Notes: generated from the sequence alone by a model not told the origin. DNA of 64,000 bases from an uncultured Salinisphaerales bacterium (GCA_913055805.1 CAJXLF010000007.1:1-64000); one strand, 5' to 3'; positions 53,801 through 62,241 are shown, numbered from the stretch's first letter. Program-made: numbers and translations.

Positions 53801-54104
53801 ACACCTGCAGGCGGTTGCCGACCTGACCCTGGCGGAATTCCTGCTCAATACCCAGAGCGGGCGGCGGGTGGAAACCGAAGTGCTCGGGTTGATCAAGCAG
53901 GCTGAAAGCATGATTGACGAAATCGGTGTGGAATCGTTGCGTCCGCGCTGGCATATGGTGGCGCATCAACTGGCTCAGGCGCGTGGCGACGCGGATCGTG
54001 CGGATGTTGAATGGCAGTCGGCGGCCGATCTGTTCAAACAGCTGGGTGCAACTGCCCAGTTACGCCGTTTGCGCGCACGCCTGCGAAAGCGCGCCAAGGA
54101 ATGA
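50814..54104 (+). CDS. Zinc ribbon, class III cyclase and AAA ATPase protein 2
   Basis: A 1096-residue paralogue of the preceding protein in the same order of domains, but with a single zinc ribbon (Cys 3/6/17/20). Metal Asp62 and Asp106 and Arg187 are kept, and the P-loop is GDPGIGKS at about 283-290. The transition-state Asn is Gly183 (TVGLAARM instead of TVNLAARM). That should lower or change catalysis, although TVG is common in relatives. It may instead be a nucleotide sensor or a partner in a heterodimer with protein 1. C-terminal TPR-like helices suggest protein binding. The start is ATG 50814. Confidence 0.87.
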   Translation: MQCPQCGHTPPAESKFCNQCGHKLPPQEEGRGYTPPHLVEKVLRMRSALEGERKQVTVLFADVKGSVALSETLDPEVWHQVMDRFFAIVTAGIHDFEGTINQYTGDGIMALFGAPIAHEDHARRACLAALRIQRELHALADELQQEYGVEFLVRIGMNSGEVVVGRIGDDLRMDYTAQGHTVGLAARMESMARPGRIYLSHFTRALVEGMFELRERGDVRIRGVARRVKVYELRRSAKYRSRFEVAREQGLPPLIGRQTELQVLDEALEQARNGKGQIVAITGDPGIGKSRLLYEFAQRCNERDLVVAETRGVSYHKAVPAAPVAQFLKSYFHIDDNDTPEQTRDKVAGVLRNLDPKLEEQADQIMEFLGLAGSAGSTRGVETQLDNMQDTFLSIVAAASRVDSGVILLDNLHWLDSDVMHGLLDYMMQSIGRSHVMAIVTYRPEYACRWHDLPHFRELRLAPFDESEGRAYLDALLGEDENLLAFKLQIIERTGGNPLFMEQVVRSLVDTGQLVHGRSGYRLSKPLDQLEVPAEIQALVAARIDRLPDADKRLLQVASVIGKQFPVQLLQAVSGLSVDDISHGLERLTSGGWIYRCSIESGEGQVEYAFHQSLLREVAYLGQLAENRATIHRAVAENLVRTAGRRSDGYEALVAHHYAQAGELETAVMWYARAATWAAHRDLGMALQHWRAVSTLVDELPDSPKSAEVALQACSRLISLGSRYGMSMKELQPLIERGQQLSAAVEDQAQRCYFLIACGTTYLICGDGKSSAECYVQAVELVKNSQDTGMKAAVYMGQGHMFLILGELWQAESVIATGLSLLDGDVEAGNAFLGRSPYVSLLCLKAWLRLYQGRLREAEKLLDAARELAVRRDESEPIVLCDIVGSLLMADSGYPRKAIDMARSALQRAEHQHHTILRVTALWALGNAHVWANQGRRALEALQTAQQLVTEKQVALHMEPRLLVTLGRAQAMAGDADKARGTLREAVRISRRRGQKHLQAVADLTLAEFLLNTQSGRRVETEVLGLIKQAESMIDEIGVESLRPRWHMVAHQLAQARGDADRADVEWQSAADLFKQLGATAQLRRLRARLRKRAKE

Positions 54105-54135
54105 GAAGTTCGCTAAGCTAGGCATATAAATAGCG

Positions 54136-54149
54136 ACATGGCTCCATGT
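54136..54149. promoter_or_regulatory. Palindrome before the LolA-like gene
   Basis: ACATGG and CCATGT are perfect 6-base arms with a two-base centre. It lies in the only sizeable gap (85 bases) of the module, so it may be an operator or an internal control site. Confidence 0.3.
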
Positions 54150-54189
54150 ACATGAAGCTATCAGGCATACAGGCGAAAGGGATCTGGAT

Positions 54190-55020
54190 ATGACATTAAA
54201 GCGCCTCATGCAGCCGGCTGCGGTTCTGGCTGCCTTGTTGTCACCGGGTTTGTCCGTGGCTGCCGGAGAATCGATGCCAGCTGCCCCGGCGGCGGATGCG
54301 CCTCAAACCGCCCAGCAAATCCGTGAATGTGCCCGTAATAATTTTCCGCGGCAGACATCCGTGCAGGATCTGGCCATGATCGCGCATGACCGCAGCGGTG
54401 GTCAGCGCACCCTGCAGGCCAAGATGTACTGGCGTCTGGATGACGGGGGTTACAACAATGTCATGATCCGTGTTTCCACCCCGAATGATCTGTCCGGCTC
54501 CAGCTACCTGGTGCTGGAGCGTTCTGACCGTGATGACATGTTCATGTATCTGCCTGCCCTGGATCGCGTGCGGCGCATTGTCGGCGGCATGCGCGACAAG
54601 CCGTTGTGGGGCACTGATCTCAGTTACGAAGACATCAAGCATCTGCAGGGCGTGGCCGTTGCAGGCACGCTCAAGCGTCTGGATGACGGAAAGGTTGCCG
54701 AGCGCGAGGTTTATGTCATCGAATCCGTGTATGCACCGGACGATGAAAGTCCCTACGGGCGGGTGATCAGTCATGTGGATAAAAAGACCTGTGTGCCACT
54801 ACAGGCCGATTTCTTCGACAAGACCGATGAGGCGGTCAAGCGCCTGACTGTGCAGCACGATACGCTGGTGGAAAAAGACGGCCGCTGGCGCATGCGGGAT
54901 CTCAAGATGCAGGACCTGCACAACCAGACCTACACTGATCTCAAGCTGCAGGAAATCGAAAGCGACGAGGAAATCAGCGGACGGGTATTCAGTACACACG
55001 GTTTCCATCTCGGCGGTTAA
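54190..55020 (+). CDS. LolA-like outer membrane lipoprotein-sorting protein
   Basis: A 276-residue exported protein with a signal peptide ending SVAAGE. The mature part has the pattern of the LolA-like family that accompanies RND/MMPL exporters: MYWRLDDGGYNNVMIRV, then LVLERSDRDDMFMYLPALDRVRRI and WGTDLSYEDI. These soluble proteins carry lipid or lipoprotein through the periplasm to the outer membrane. The gene is 14 bases before the RND gene, so they form one unit. The cargo is not revealed. Confidence 0.82.
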   Translation: MTLKRLMQPAAVLAALLSPGLSVAAGESMPAAPAADAPQTAQQIRECARNNFPRQTSVQDLAMIAHDRSGGQRTLQAKMYWRLDDGGYNNVMIRVSTPNDLSGSSYLVLERSDRDDMFMYLPALDRVRRIVGGMRDKPLWGTDLSYEDIKHLQGVAVAGTLKRLDDGKVAEREVYVIESVYAPDDESPYGRVISHVDKKTCVPLQADFFDKTDEAVKRLTVQHDTLVEKDGRWRMRDLKMQDLHNQTYTDLKLQEIESDEEISGRVFSTHGFHLGG

Positions 55021-55034
55021 TTCCGCTGTAAGCC

Positions 55035-57782
55035 ATGCTGGAAGACCATCAGGGCTGGCTGACACGCTGGTACCATTTCTCGGCACGCCGATCCGATCTC
55101 GTTCTGGCTGCAGTGGCGGCCATCAGTCTGCTTGCCATCCTGATTCTGTATAACCCGCTGAACGGCCAGTTCCGGCTACAGATAGACCCCTCGATTGATC
55201 GTCTGGTACCCACCGACAGTCCGGCACGCAGGTTCTACGATCAGCAGAAACAGCGTTTTGGCAGTGACGAAACCCTGATCATTGCTATTGAGGGCGTTGA
55301 TGTTTTTACCGCATCTTCCATGCAGCGTTTACAGGCCTTGCGCCTGGCCTTGCGCAAGGTGCCCGGCGTGCATGAGGTGCAGTCCCTGGCGACCGCCACC
55401 AATGTGCGGGAAGTGGATGGCGCGATCGGTCTGGGCACTTTCGCCAATGCAGATTTCGACGACCCACAGGTGCCTGAGCGACTGAAGGCGGATCTGAACG
55501 CCAATCCGCTGTATGCAGGCCGGCTGGCGTCGGATGACGGCCGCACGGCGGCCGTGATAGTGACCTTCCAGGGACTGAGCGACCGCGAGTTCCTGGAACA
55601 GTCGGTGGTGGCGCAGGTGCGTCAGGTCACTGAGGATGTCATGCAGGGCAGCGATGCCAGGGTAAGGGTCACCGGTGCACAGGCAGTTAAAGCGGCCACC
55701 AGTGAGGCGCTGGTCAAACAGTTTGTGTACCTGTTGCCGGCTCTGGTGGTGTTGCTGGATCTGTTCCTGTTTCTGGCGTTTCGCAGTTTGCGGGGCGTAT
55801 TGCTGCCGGTGCTGGGTATCGGCCTGGCGTTGTTGTGGACACTGGCGCTGATGGCGTTATTCGGGCGCCAGATCAACCTGGTGAGCAGTCTTGTGCCGCC
55901 GGTGATCATTACCATCGGGCTGGCCTACGCCATGCATGTGATCAACGAATATTTCGTCACGGCCAGTCCGGACTGTGATGAGGTGACGCATACCCGCAAC
56001 CTGCTCGAGGCCGTGGGTTTGCCGCTGCTGGTGACCGGCCTGACCACGGCAGCGGGTTTTCTGGCATTGGCGTTGAGTCCGTTGCCGGCGATTCGTGAAT
56101 TTGCCCTGTTTTCCGCGGCTGGCGTGATGTTCACGGTAGCCATCTCGCTGACGTTTCTGCCCTCGGCGCTGCGTTTCATGCGTTGCGGCGATGTGCAGAA
56201 ACTGCCCGGCCAGGCCTTTTTCGAAGGCCTGGCGAGTATGTTGGCAGCATTTGATACCCATCGCCGGCGGCCGATTCTGATTGTGGCGGTTCTGGCGATT
56301 CTCATCGCGGGCTACTACGCCACCCAAATCCGGGTAGGCACCAATTACATCAATGATTTTCCTGAAGAATCCGAGGTGCGGCGGGATTATCAGGCAATCA
56401 ACGACAACCTGGGCGGGGCCAACGTATTCAGTATCGTGTTGGAAGGTGTCGTCAGGGATGCTCTGGCCGAGCCTTCGGTGCTCAGGGAAATTCGCAATCT
56501 GCAGGAATGGCTGGAGGATCAGCCGGAAATCGGTGTCACGACCTCAATGGTGGATCACCTGATGCTGATCAGCCGGACACTCAATGGCGACGAGGCTTAC
56601 TTCGCCATCCCCGACTCAGTCAGTGACGTCAAGCAATATCTGCTCTTCGGCGGTGGTGAGGAACTGGATGCCTACGTGGATCGCGCCTTCAGCCATGCAC
56701 GTATAGAAGTGCAGGCTCTGGTGCAGGATACGGCCATGATCCGCGAGCTGGACGAGCGCATCAATCAGCGCCTGCGTGATCTGCCGTCCATTGTTCGCGG
56801 GCGTACCACCGGCAACAGCATCCTCATGACCCAGGCAGTGGATGAAGTGGCCTCCGGTCAGGGGCTGAGCATCGGCGTTGCCCTGCTGGTGGTCTACATA
56901 ATGCTGGGGTTTTTGTTCACCTCGTGGCGGGTGGGCATGCTGGCGTTGCTGCCGAATATTCTGCCGGTCATCGTTTATTTCGGCGCTCTGGGTTTCAGTG
57001 GCATAACACTGAACCCGACCACCAGTCTGATCGCCTGTATCGTGCTGGGCATTGCTGTGGACGATACCGTGCATTACCTGGCGCGATTCAATGCACAGGC
57101 CCGCGACTCGGCCAGTGAGCTGAAAGCCACCTACAGCACCTTGCATCAGCTGATTCGTCCTGTGACGCTGACATCGGCCGTGCTGTGCATGGGTTTTCTG
57201 GTTCTGGCCGGCAGCGACCTGCAGAATCAGGTGCAGTTCGGGGTGTTGGCGGCTTTCACCCTGCTGGTAGCCTGGGTGACCGATGTAACGGTGACGCCGG
57301 CGCTGGCTTCCGGGGTCAAGATTGTCACTCTGTGGGATGTGTTGCGACTCGACCTGGGACGCTCTCCCCAGCATTCGATTCCGCTGTTTGACGGCCTCAG
57401 TTTGCGCCAGGCGCGTATTTTTGCCTTGATGTCAGACATACAGACCGTGCCCGCAGGCACGCGGGTGATTACCGAGGGTGAGGTCGGCGGAGATATCTAC
57501 GTCATCATCGAGGGTGAGCTGGACGTTTGGGTGGAGCGTGACGCGCAGCGGGTGGAACTGGACGTCATGCGCCGCGGCATGACCATCGGTGAGGTAGGTC
57601 ACTTCGGACACCGGCGCACGGCAAATATCGACGCCATCAGTGACGTGCGACTGCTGCGATTCAATGACGGCGATCTTGAGCGCATGGTGAAACGCTATCC
57701 ACGCATAGCTGCAGTGGTGTTCCGGAATCTCAATCGCATCCAGGCGCAGCGAATCACCCGCGATATGCAACGTATGCGCTAG
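55035..57782 (+). CDS. RND/MMPL exporter with C-terminal cyclic-nucleotide-binding domain
   Basis: A 915-residue inner membrane transporter. Two halves each have a large periplasmic loop (about 45-230 and 430-620) and a bundle of helices (about 232-385 and 625-770), with proton-relay Asp in AVDDTVHY. It belongs to the MMPL/HpnN lipid-exporter group. From about residue 795 a cyclic-nucleotide-binding domain follows, with EGEVGGDIYVIIEGELDVW and a phosphate-binding cassette GEVGHFGHRRTAN that keeps the Gly-Glu and Arg. The upstream cyclases could therefore gate it. It is the last gene of the module. Confidence 0.88.
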   Translation: MLEDHQGWLTRWYHFSARRSDLVLAAVAAISLLAILILYNPLNGQFRLQIDPSIDRLVPTDSPARRFYDQQKQRFGSDETLIIAIEGVDVFTASSMQRLQALRLALRKVPGVHEVQSLATATNVREVDGAIGLGTFANADFDDPQVPERLKADLNANPLYAGRLASDDGRTAAVIVTFQGLSDREFLEQSVVAQVRQVTEDVMQGSDARVRVTGAQAVKAATSEALVKQFVYLLPALVVLLDLFLFLAFRSLRGVLLPVLGIGLALLWTLALMALFGRQINLVSSLVPPVIITIGLAYAMHVINEYFVTASPDCDEVTHTRNLLEAVGLPLLVTGLTTAAGFLALALSPLPAIREFALFSAAGVMFTVAISLTFLPSALRFMRCGDVQKLPGQAFFEGLASMLAAFDTHRRRPILIVAVLAILIAGYYATQIRVGTNYINDFPEESEVRRDYQAINDNLGGANVFSIVLEGVVRDALAEPSVLREIRNLQEWLEDQPEIGVTTSMVDHLMLISRTLNGDEAYFAIPDSVSDVKQYLLFGGGEELDAYVDRAFSHARIEVQALVQDTAMIRELDERINQRLRDLPSIVRGRTTGNSILMTQAVDEVASGQGLSIGVALLVVYIMLGFLFTSWRVGMLALLPNILPVIVYFGALGFSGITLNPTTSLIACIVLGIAVDDTVHYLARFNAQARDSASELKATYSTLHQLIRPVTLTSAVLCMGFLVLAGSDLQNQVQFGVLAAFTLLVAWVTDVTVTPALASGVKIVTLWDVLRLDLGRSPQHSIPLFDGLSLRQARIFALMSDIQTVPAGTRVITEGEVGGDIYVIIEGELDVWVERDAQRVELDVMRRGMTIGEVGHFGHRRTANIDAISDVRLLRFNDGDLERMVKRYPRIAAVVFRNLNRIQAQRITRDMQRMR

Positions 57783-57818
57783 CTGCCTTTACCGGCCCTT
57801 CAGCCGGGCTGACGACAT

Positions 57819-57837
57819 CCCCTGTTCGGGGGCTTTT
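57819..57837 (+). terminator. Possible terminator of the RND module
   Basis: CCCC-TGTTC-GGGG is a short GC hairpin followed by GCTTTT, 37 bases after the RND stop. The U-run is short, so this is a weak call. Confidence 0.4.
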
Positions 57838-57847
57838 CCCTTGCCGC

Positions 57848-57875
57848 AAAAAAGATGACGCAGGTCATGTTTTTT
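57848..57875. promoter_or_regulatory. Long inverted repeat upstream of mtnB
   Basis: Arms AAAAAAGATGAC at 57848-57859 and GTCATGTTTTTT at 57864-57875 match with one mismatch around GCAG. It may be a bidirectional terminator hairpin or an operator before the methionine salvage genes. Confidence 0.45.
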
Positions 57876-57956
57876 CGTTTGCGTTGTCCCGGTTGATCAC
57901 GTAGAGTACCGCGCCCAAACGGGGTGACCCCTGAGTTCTCTCTTGACGGAGGGGCG

Positions 57957-58562
57957 GTGGAGACAAGCAGTTTTAACGCAGCGGCCGAGGCATTGGTAGA
58001 AACCGGGCGCCGGTTTGACGCCCGCGGCTGGGTGCCCGCCAGTAGTGGCAATTTTTCCATTCGTCTGTCTGATGAACGCCTGGCCATTACCGCTTCAGGG
58101 CGGCACAAGGGCGAACTCACAGCGGCGGATATTCTGACCGTGGACATGCATGGCAAGGTTCAGGAGGGTGATTTGCGCCCTTCTTATGAAACCGGGCTGC
58201 ATACCCGGTTGTACCGCCGTATACCGCAGTTGGGGGCGGTGCTGCATACCCATTCTGTAGCCTGCACAGTGATATCCCGGCAGGCAGGTCACAACATTGA
58301 ACTGCGGGACTATGAGTTGTCGAAGATATTCGAGGGCATCGACTCTCATGAGGTTACGCTGCGGATTCCGGTCTACGAGAACGATCAGGACATCGAAGCG
58401 TTGGCGGCCATGATTGATGCCCGGATGGAGCGTGATGGTCCGGGCCAGGCGTATTTGATCAGAGGGCATGGGCTTTATACCTGGGCAGGCGATATCAGGA
58501 CTGCCCGCTACAGGGTGGAAGCCCTTGAGTTCATGCTGGAATGTGAACTGCATACAAAATAG
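57957..58562 (+). CDS. mtnB: Methylthioribulose-1-phosphate dehydratase
   Basis: A 201-residue class II aldolase-type zinc enzyme of the methionine salvage pathway. Zinc ligands are in HTHS (VLHTHSVACT) and in RGHGLYTWG-like RGHGLYTWAG. The N-terminal ARGWVPASSGNFSIRL is the family start of the fold. The GTG at 57957 is preceded by GGAGGGG and is preferred over GTG 57924, which would add 11 residues. It leads mtnD and mtnC on the same strand with small gaps. Confidence 0.92.
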   Translation: METSSFNAAAEALVETGRRFDARGWVPASSGNFSIRLSDERLAITASGRHKGELTAADILTVDMHGKVQEGDLRPSYETGLHTRLYRRIPQLGAVLHTHSVACTVISRQAGHNIELRDYELSKIFEGIDSHEVTLRIPVYENDQDIEALAAMIDARMERDGPGQAYLIRGHGLYTWAGDIRTARYRVEALEFMLECELHTK

Positions 58563-58581
58563 AGCAGGCGAGGAGATTGAA

Positions 58582-59160
58582 GTGAGCGAATTGCGGATTT
58601 ATTCGGTAGAACACGATCAGCCCAGAGTTCTTGCCGTGTATGAGCACGGTAAGGATATTGCTGCCGAGCTGGCGCATATCGAAGTGCTTTTCGAGCGTTG
58701 GGAAGCCAACGCCGACCTGGATGAGGAAGCCAGTCAGGACGAGGTGATTGAAGCCTATCATGAGTCCATCGACCGTCTCATGCAGAAGTATGGTTTTCAG
58801 TCAGTTGATGTGGTGGCCATGCACCCCGAGCATCCCGGCAAGGAAGAGCTGCGCAAGAAGTTCCTGAATGAGCATGTGCACAGTGAGTTCGAGGTGCGTT
58901 TCTTCGTCGATGGCAGCGGGATTTTCTATATTCATCGTGATGACAAGGTGTATGTGGTGCACTGTAAGCGGGGTGACCTGATCAGCGTGCCGGCCGGTTA
59001 CAAGCACTGGTTTGATATGGGCAGCGAGCCGTCATTCAAGGCGATCAGGTTGTTTACCTCGGCCGAGGGCTGGGTGGCTAATTTCACGGATGACCCCATT
59101 GCTTCGCGTTTTCCCAACATGGACGAATTCAAGCGCGAGCGCCTGGCACGGGCTGGCTGA
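58582..59160 (+). CDS. mtnD: Acireductone dioxygenase
   Basis: A 192-residue cupin that converts acireductone to the keto acid of methionine plus formate (Fe form). Metal ligands are the HVH and Glu of [15 protein letters not shown] and the later His in YKHWFDMG. The GTG at 58582 follows AGGAGATTGA. It starts 19 bases after the mtnB stop and is followed by mtnC eight bases on, so the three are an operon. Confidence 0.95.
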   Translation: MSELRIYSVEHDQPRVLAVYEHGKDIAAELAHIEVLFERWEANADLDEEASQDEVIEAYHESIDRLMQKYGFQSVDVVAMHPEHPGKEELRKKFLNEHVHSEFEVRFFVDGSGIFYIHRDDKVYVVHCKRGDLISVPAGYKHWFDMGSEPSFKAIRLFTSAEGWVANFTDDPIASRFPNMDEFKRERLARAG

Positions 59161-59168
59161 GCAGCGCC

Positions 59169-59849
59169 TTGATCAAGGCCATACTCACGGACATCGAGGG
59201 CACTACCAGCGCCATCGCCTTTGTCCATGAAACCCTGTTTCCCTTCGCGCGGCAGCGTATGGACGCTTTTGTGCGGACCCATGCCAATGAGCCGCGGGTG
59301 CAGGCGCAACTGGATGCGGTGAGCGAGGAAGTCGGCACGCCTCTGTGCCTGGACATGGCTATCGAAACCCTGTGCCAGTGGATCGACGAAGACCGCAAGG
59401 TCACGCCGCTGAAGACCCTGCAGGGCATGGTCTGGCAGGAAGGCTACCGCAGCGGCGAGCTCAAGGGGCATGTCTACGCCGATGCCGTGGAGGCCCTGCG
59501 GGCCTGGCACGCGCAGGGTCTGAAGCTATACGTCTATTCCTCCGGTTCGGTGCAGGCGCAGAAACTGATTTTTGGCCACACCGAGTACGGTGACCTCACC
59601 CCGCTGTTCAGCGGTTATTACGACACCAATGTGGGCCACAAGCGTGAAGCCGCTTCCTACCGCGCCATTGCCGGGGATATCGGCCTGGCGCCGGAACAGG
59701 TGCTGTTTCTGTCCGATGTGGAAGAGGAGCTGGATGCCGCCGCCGAAGCAGGCATGGCCGCCACGCAACTGGTGCGGCCGGGCGAGGGCGTGCCGGGTAG
59801 CCGGCATGACAAGGCCGTCGATTTCTCGGAGATTTCTTTAGGTAGTTGA
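59169..59849 (+). CDS. mtnC: Enolase-phosphatase E1
   Basis: A 226-residue HAD enzyme that both enolises and dephosphorylates diketomethylthiopentyl phosphate to acireductone. The nucleophile motif is [11 protein letters not shown], the HAD Ser is in YSSGSV and acidic residues in [12 protein letters not shown]. Here the bacterial E1 merges both steps that Bacillus does with two proteins. The start is TTG at 59169, as the conserved region begins immediately. No mtnA (isomerase) or mtnN lies in the window. Confidence 0.95.
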   Translation: MIKAILTDIEGTTSAIAFVHETLFPFARQRMDAFVRTHANEPRVQAQLDAVSEEVGTPLCLDMAIETLCQWIDEDRKVTPLKTLQGMVWQEGYRSGELKGHVYADAVEALRAWHAQGLKLYVYSSGSVQAQKLIFGHTEYGDLTPLFSGYYDTNVGHKREAASYRAIAGDIGLAPEQVLFLSDVEEELDAAAEAGMAATQLVRPGEGVPGSRHDKAVDFSEISLGS

Positions 59850-59868
59850 GCGGCACTGCCTTTATGAA

Positions 59869-60693
59869 TTAGCCGCGAGAAAGCTTTAGTTCATCCCAGG
59901 TGGCGGCCCACGACTCGGTGCCGCTGCTGTCCACCAGGTTCGCCACCACAGCATCAAAAGCGCCCAGATCGGCGGTTGTCACCAGTTGATGACTAACCGG
60001 GCTGCCGGCAATGGCCAGGGCATCTTTCTCCCGCAATACATGCAGCAGGTAACGCGCAATCGCCGGCGCGGGGTCGATGACATTGGCTTCGTCCCCGGCC
60101 AGGCGTCGGATCAGCGGCAGTACAAACGGGTAATGCGTACAGGCCAGCACAATGGTGTCGGCATTGGCGTCGAGCATGGGCTGGATAAAGCGCCGCAGCA
60201 TGGCCTCGGTCAGCTGGTCGTCCAGGTGCCCGGCCTCGATGCGTTCGGCCAGGCCGTGGCAGACCTGGTTGATGAGTTGCAGGTGCTGGGCGTAGCGTCC
60301 GGCGGTGGCGGCAAACAGCCGGCCCTGGAAGGTGGCCTGGGTGGCCATGATGCCGACCACGCCGCTGCGCGTGCTGGCGGCGGCCGGTTTCACGGCCGGC
60401 TCCATGCCGATGACGGGCAGGCCGGGAAACTGCTCGCGCAGATGTTTCAGCGCCGCCGCCGAGGCGGTGTTGCAGGCCACCACAATGGCCTTGCACTGCT
60501 GGTCCAGCAGGAAACGGGTGATGGCCTCGCAGAAGCCGCGGATTTCATCCATGTGCCGCGGGCCGTACGGCACATGGGCCTGATCGGCCAGGTAGAGGGT
60601 GGATTCATGCGGCAGTTGCCGGCGGATTTCCCGCCATACACTGAGGCCGCCCACGCCGGAATCGAAGACGCCGATCGGGCCGTTGCTTTGCAT
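59869..60693 (-). CDS. murI: Glutamate racemase
   Basis: Supplies D-glutamate for peptidoglycan. The 274-residue protein has the two catalytic Cys in VACNTASAAA and LACTHYPFVLP, and the opening IGVFDSGVGGLSVWREI. Both Cys motifs are intact. It is convergent with mtnC and downstream of cysQ on the same strand, with a 15-base gap, so it may share the cysQ transcript. Confidence 0.95.
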   Translation of the reverse strand: MQSNGPIGVFDSGVGGLSVWREIRRQLPHESTLYLADQAHVPYGPRHMDEIRGFCEAITRFLLDQQCKAIVVACNTASAAALKHLREQFPGLPVIGMEPAVKPAAASTRSGVVGIMATQATFQGRLFAATAGRYAQHLQLINQVCHGLAERIEAGHLDDQLTEAMLRRFIQPMLDANADTIVLACTHYPFVLPLIRRLAGDEANVIDPAPAIARYLLHVLREKDALAIAGSPVSHQLVTTADLGAFDAVVANLVDSSGTESWAATWDELKLSRG

Positions 60694-60708
60694 TGCAGGT
60701 TGTCGGCC

Positions 60709-61506
60709 CTATTCGGGAAAATACTGCTGCCAGTGGTGGGTCGGGTCGCCGAATACCAGGAAGAAGGGATTCAGCAGCGACTCCTTGCTGTTATAGGCCA
60801 GTGGCTTGAAGTCCAGGGTTGTCACCAGGCCGCCGGCCTGTTCCACCACGCACTGGCCTGCGGCGGTATCCCATTCCGAGGTCAGGCCCAGGCGCGGATA
60901 GAAATCGGCGCGCCCTTCGGCGACCTGGCAGAACTTCAGCGAGCTGCCGACACTCACCTCGCTATGCTCGGGCATGCCGTCGAGCAGGGCTTCCAGTTCC
61001 TCGCTGCGGTGCGAGCGGCTGGCGACAATGCTCAGTTTGCCCTCCACCCGGCGCGTGGTGATGGCGTCGTAGGGACCACTGTCTTCCTGCTTCCAGGCGC
61101 CGGAGCCCTGCGCCGCGAAATAGCTCACGTCCAGGGCAGGGGCGTAGACCACGCCCAGCACCGGATGGCCGTTGTGGATCAGCGCTACATTGACCGTGAA
61201 TTCGCCGTTGCGCTTGATGAACTCGCGCGTGCCGTCGAGCGGGTCGATCAGCCAGTACCAGTGCCAGCCGGCGCGGGTTTCGTAATCCGGCATTTCGCCC
61301 TCCTCGGAGAGGATGGGAATGTCCGGCGTGAGTTTCTTCAGGCCTTCCACCAGGCAGTGGTGCGAGGCCAGGTCCGCCTGGGTCAGCGGCGAGTCGTCGT
61401 CCTTGTGGGTGACTTCGATATCCGCCGCATAGATTTTCAGGATTTCACGACCCGCCTGCAGGGCGATTTCGTGGACGGGGTGCAATAGTTCTACTGGTTC
61501 TGCCAT
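60709..61506 (-). CDS. cysQ: 3'(2'),5'-bisphosphate nucleotidase
   Basis: A 265-residue Li+-sensitive phosphatase that removes PAP from sulfate assimilation. Metal motifs LSEEGE and WLIDPLDGTREF, and the later GLTSEWDTAAGQCVVEQAGG, are the inositol monophosphatase/CysQ signature. It is divergent from yrfG by 42 bases. PAP, a by-product of sulfur metabolism, links this to the adjacent methionine salvage genes only indirectly. Confidence 0.95.
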   Translation of the reverse strand: MAEPVELLHPVHEIALQAGREILKIYAADIEVTHKDDDSPLTQADLASHHCLVEGLKKLTPDIPILSEEGEMPDYETRAGWHWYWLIDPLDGTREFIKRNGEFTVNVALIHNGHPVLGVVYAPALDVSYFAAQGSGAWKQEDSGPYDAITTRRVEGKLSIVASRSHRSEELEALLDGMPEHSEVSVGSSLKFCQVAEGRADFYPRLGLTSEWDTAAGQCVVEQAGGLVTTLDFKPLAYNSKESLLNPFFLVFGDPTHHWQQYFPE

Positions 61507-61548
61507 GAGCCTGGAGTCTGTGAATCAAGCAGTTATCATAGCACCGGC

Positions 61549-62241
61549 ATGAGCGACGAAATTACCCAATCCGCATTACCTCTGGACTGGCGCCGGATAG
61601 ACACCGTGCTGCTGGACATGGACGGCACGATTCTGGATCTGGCCTACGACACGCATTTCTGGACCGAGCACCTGCCGCGGCGCTATGCCGAGCGGCGGGC
61701 GATGAGTTTTGCGCAGGCACAGGCCGAATTGGCGCCCATCTTCGACAGCACGCAGGGTACGCTGGACTGGTACTGCATTGACTACTGGAGTGACGCGCTG
61801 GGTATGGATGTGGCGGCGCTCAAGCATGAGATTGCCGAACACATTGCCTGGCTGGAAGGCGCGCGGGATTTTCTGCAGGCGGTGCGTGCCGCCGGCAAGC
61901 AGCTGTGGCTGGTGACCAACGCCCATCCCAAGAGCCTGGCGCTGAAACTGGAGCGCACCGACCTGGGCGCGCACTTCGACCATCTGTTCAGCACCCATGA
62001 CCTGGGCTATCCCAAGGAAGATGCGCGTTTCTGGCCGCTGTTTGCCAAGCGGCAGGCGCTGCAGCCCGGTCGCGCGCTACTGGTGGACGACAACCTGCAT
62101 GTGCTGCACACCGCACGCGAGTTCGGCATCAGTCATTGTGTGGTGGTGAGCCGTCCCGACAGCCGGCATCCGGCGCGGGACGTGGGTGAGGGCTGGCCAG
62201 TCGTGGAGCGGCTGGCGGAGTTGGGCGCAGGTTTGATCTAG
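61549..62241 (+). CDS. yrfG: GMP/IMP nucleotidase YrfG
   Basis: A 230-residue HAD phosphatase. Asp nucleophile in [12 protein letters not shown], phosphate-binding [11 protein letters not shown], and acidic motif [13 protein letters not shown]. The length and the block [15 protein letters not shown] fit YrfG, which dephosphorylates purine nucleotides. Its stop overlaps the convergent rhlB stop by four bases in CTAG. Confidence 0.9.
   Translation: MSDEITQSALPLDWRRIDTVLLDMDGTILDLAYDTHFWTEHLPRRYAERRAMSFAQAQAELAPIFDSTQGTLDWYCIDYWSDALGMDVAALKHEIAEHIAWLEGARDFLQAVRAAGKQLWLVTNAHPKSLALKLERTDLGAHFDHLFSTHDLGYPKEDARFWPLFAKRQALQPGRALLVDDNLHVLHTAREFGISHCVVVSRPDSRHPARDVGEGWPVVERLAELGAGLI

Noticed and set aside
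47447-54104. The two large cyclase-ATPase proteins as serine/threonine kinase or MalT-type regulators
   Set aside because: No kinase or DNA-binding helix-turn-helix motif is visible, while cyclase Asp residues and zinc ribbons are clear.
57783-57956. SAM riboswitch before mtnB
   Set aside because: No SAM-I or SAM-II core is recognisable; only a simple inverted repeat is found.
59986-61488. A 500-residue open frame on the + strand opposite murI and cysQ
   Set aside because: It is a shadow of two well-conserved genes on the minus strand, has low-complexity composition and no family-like motif.
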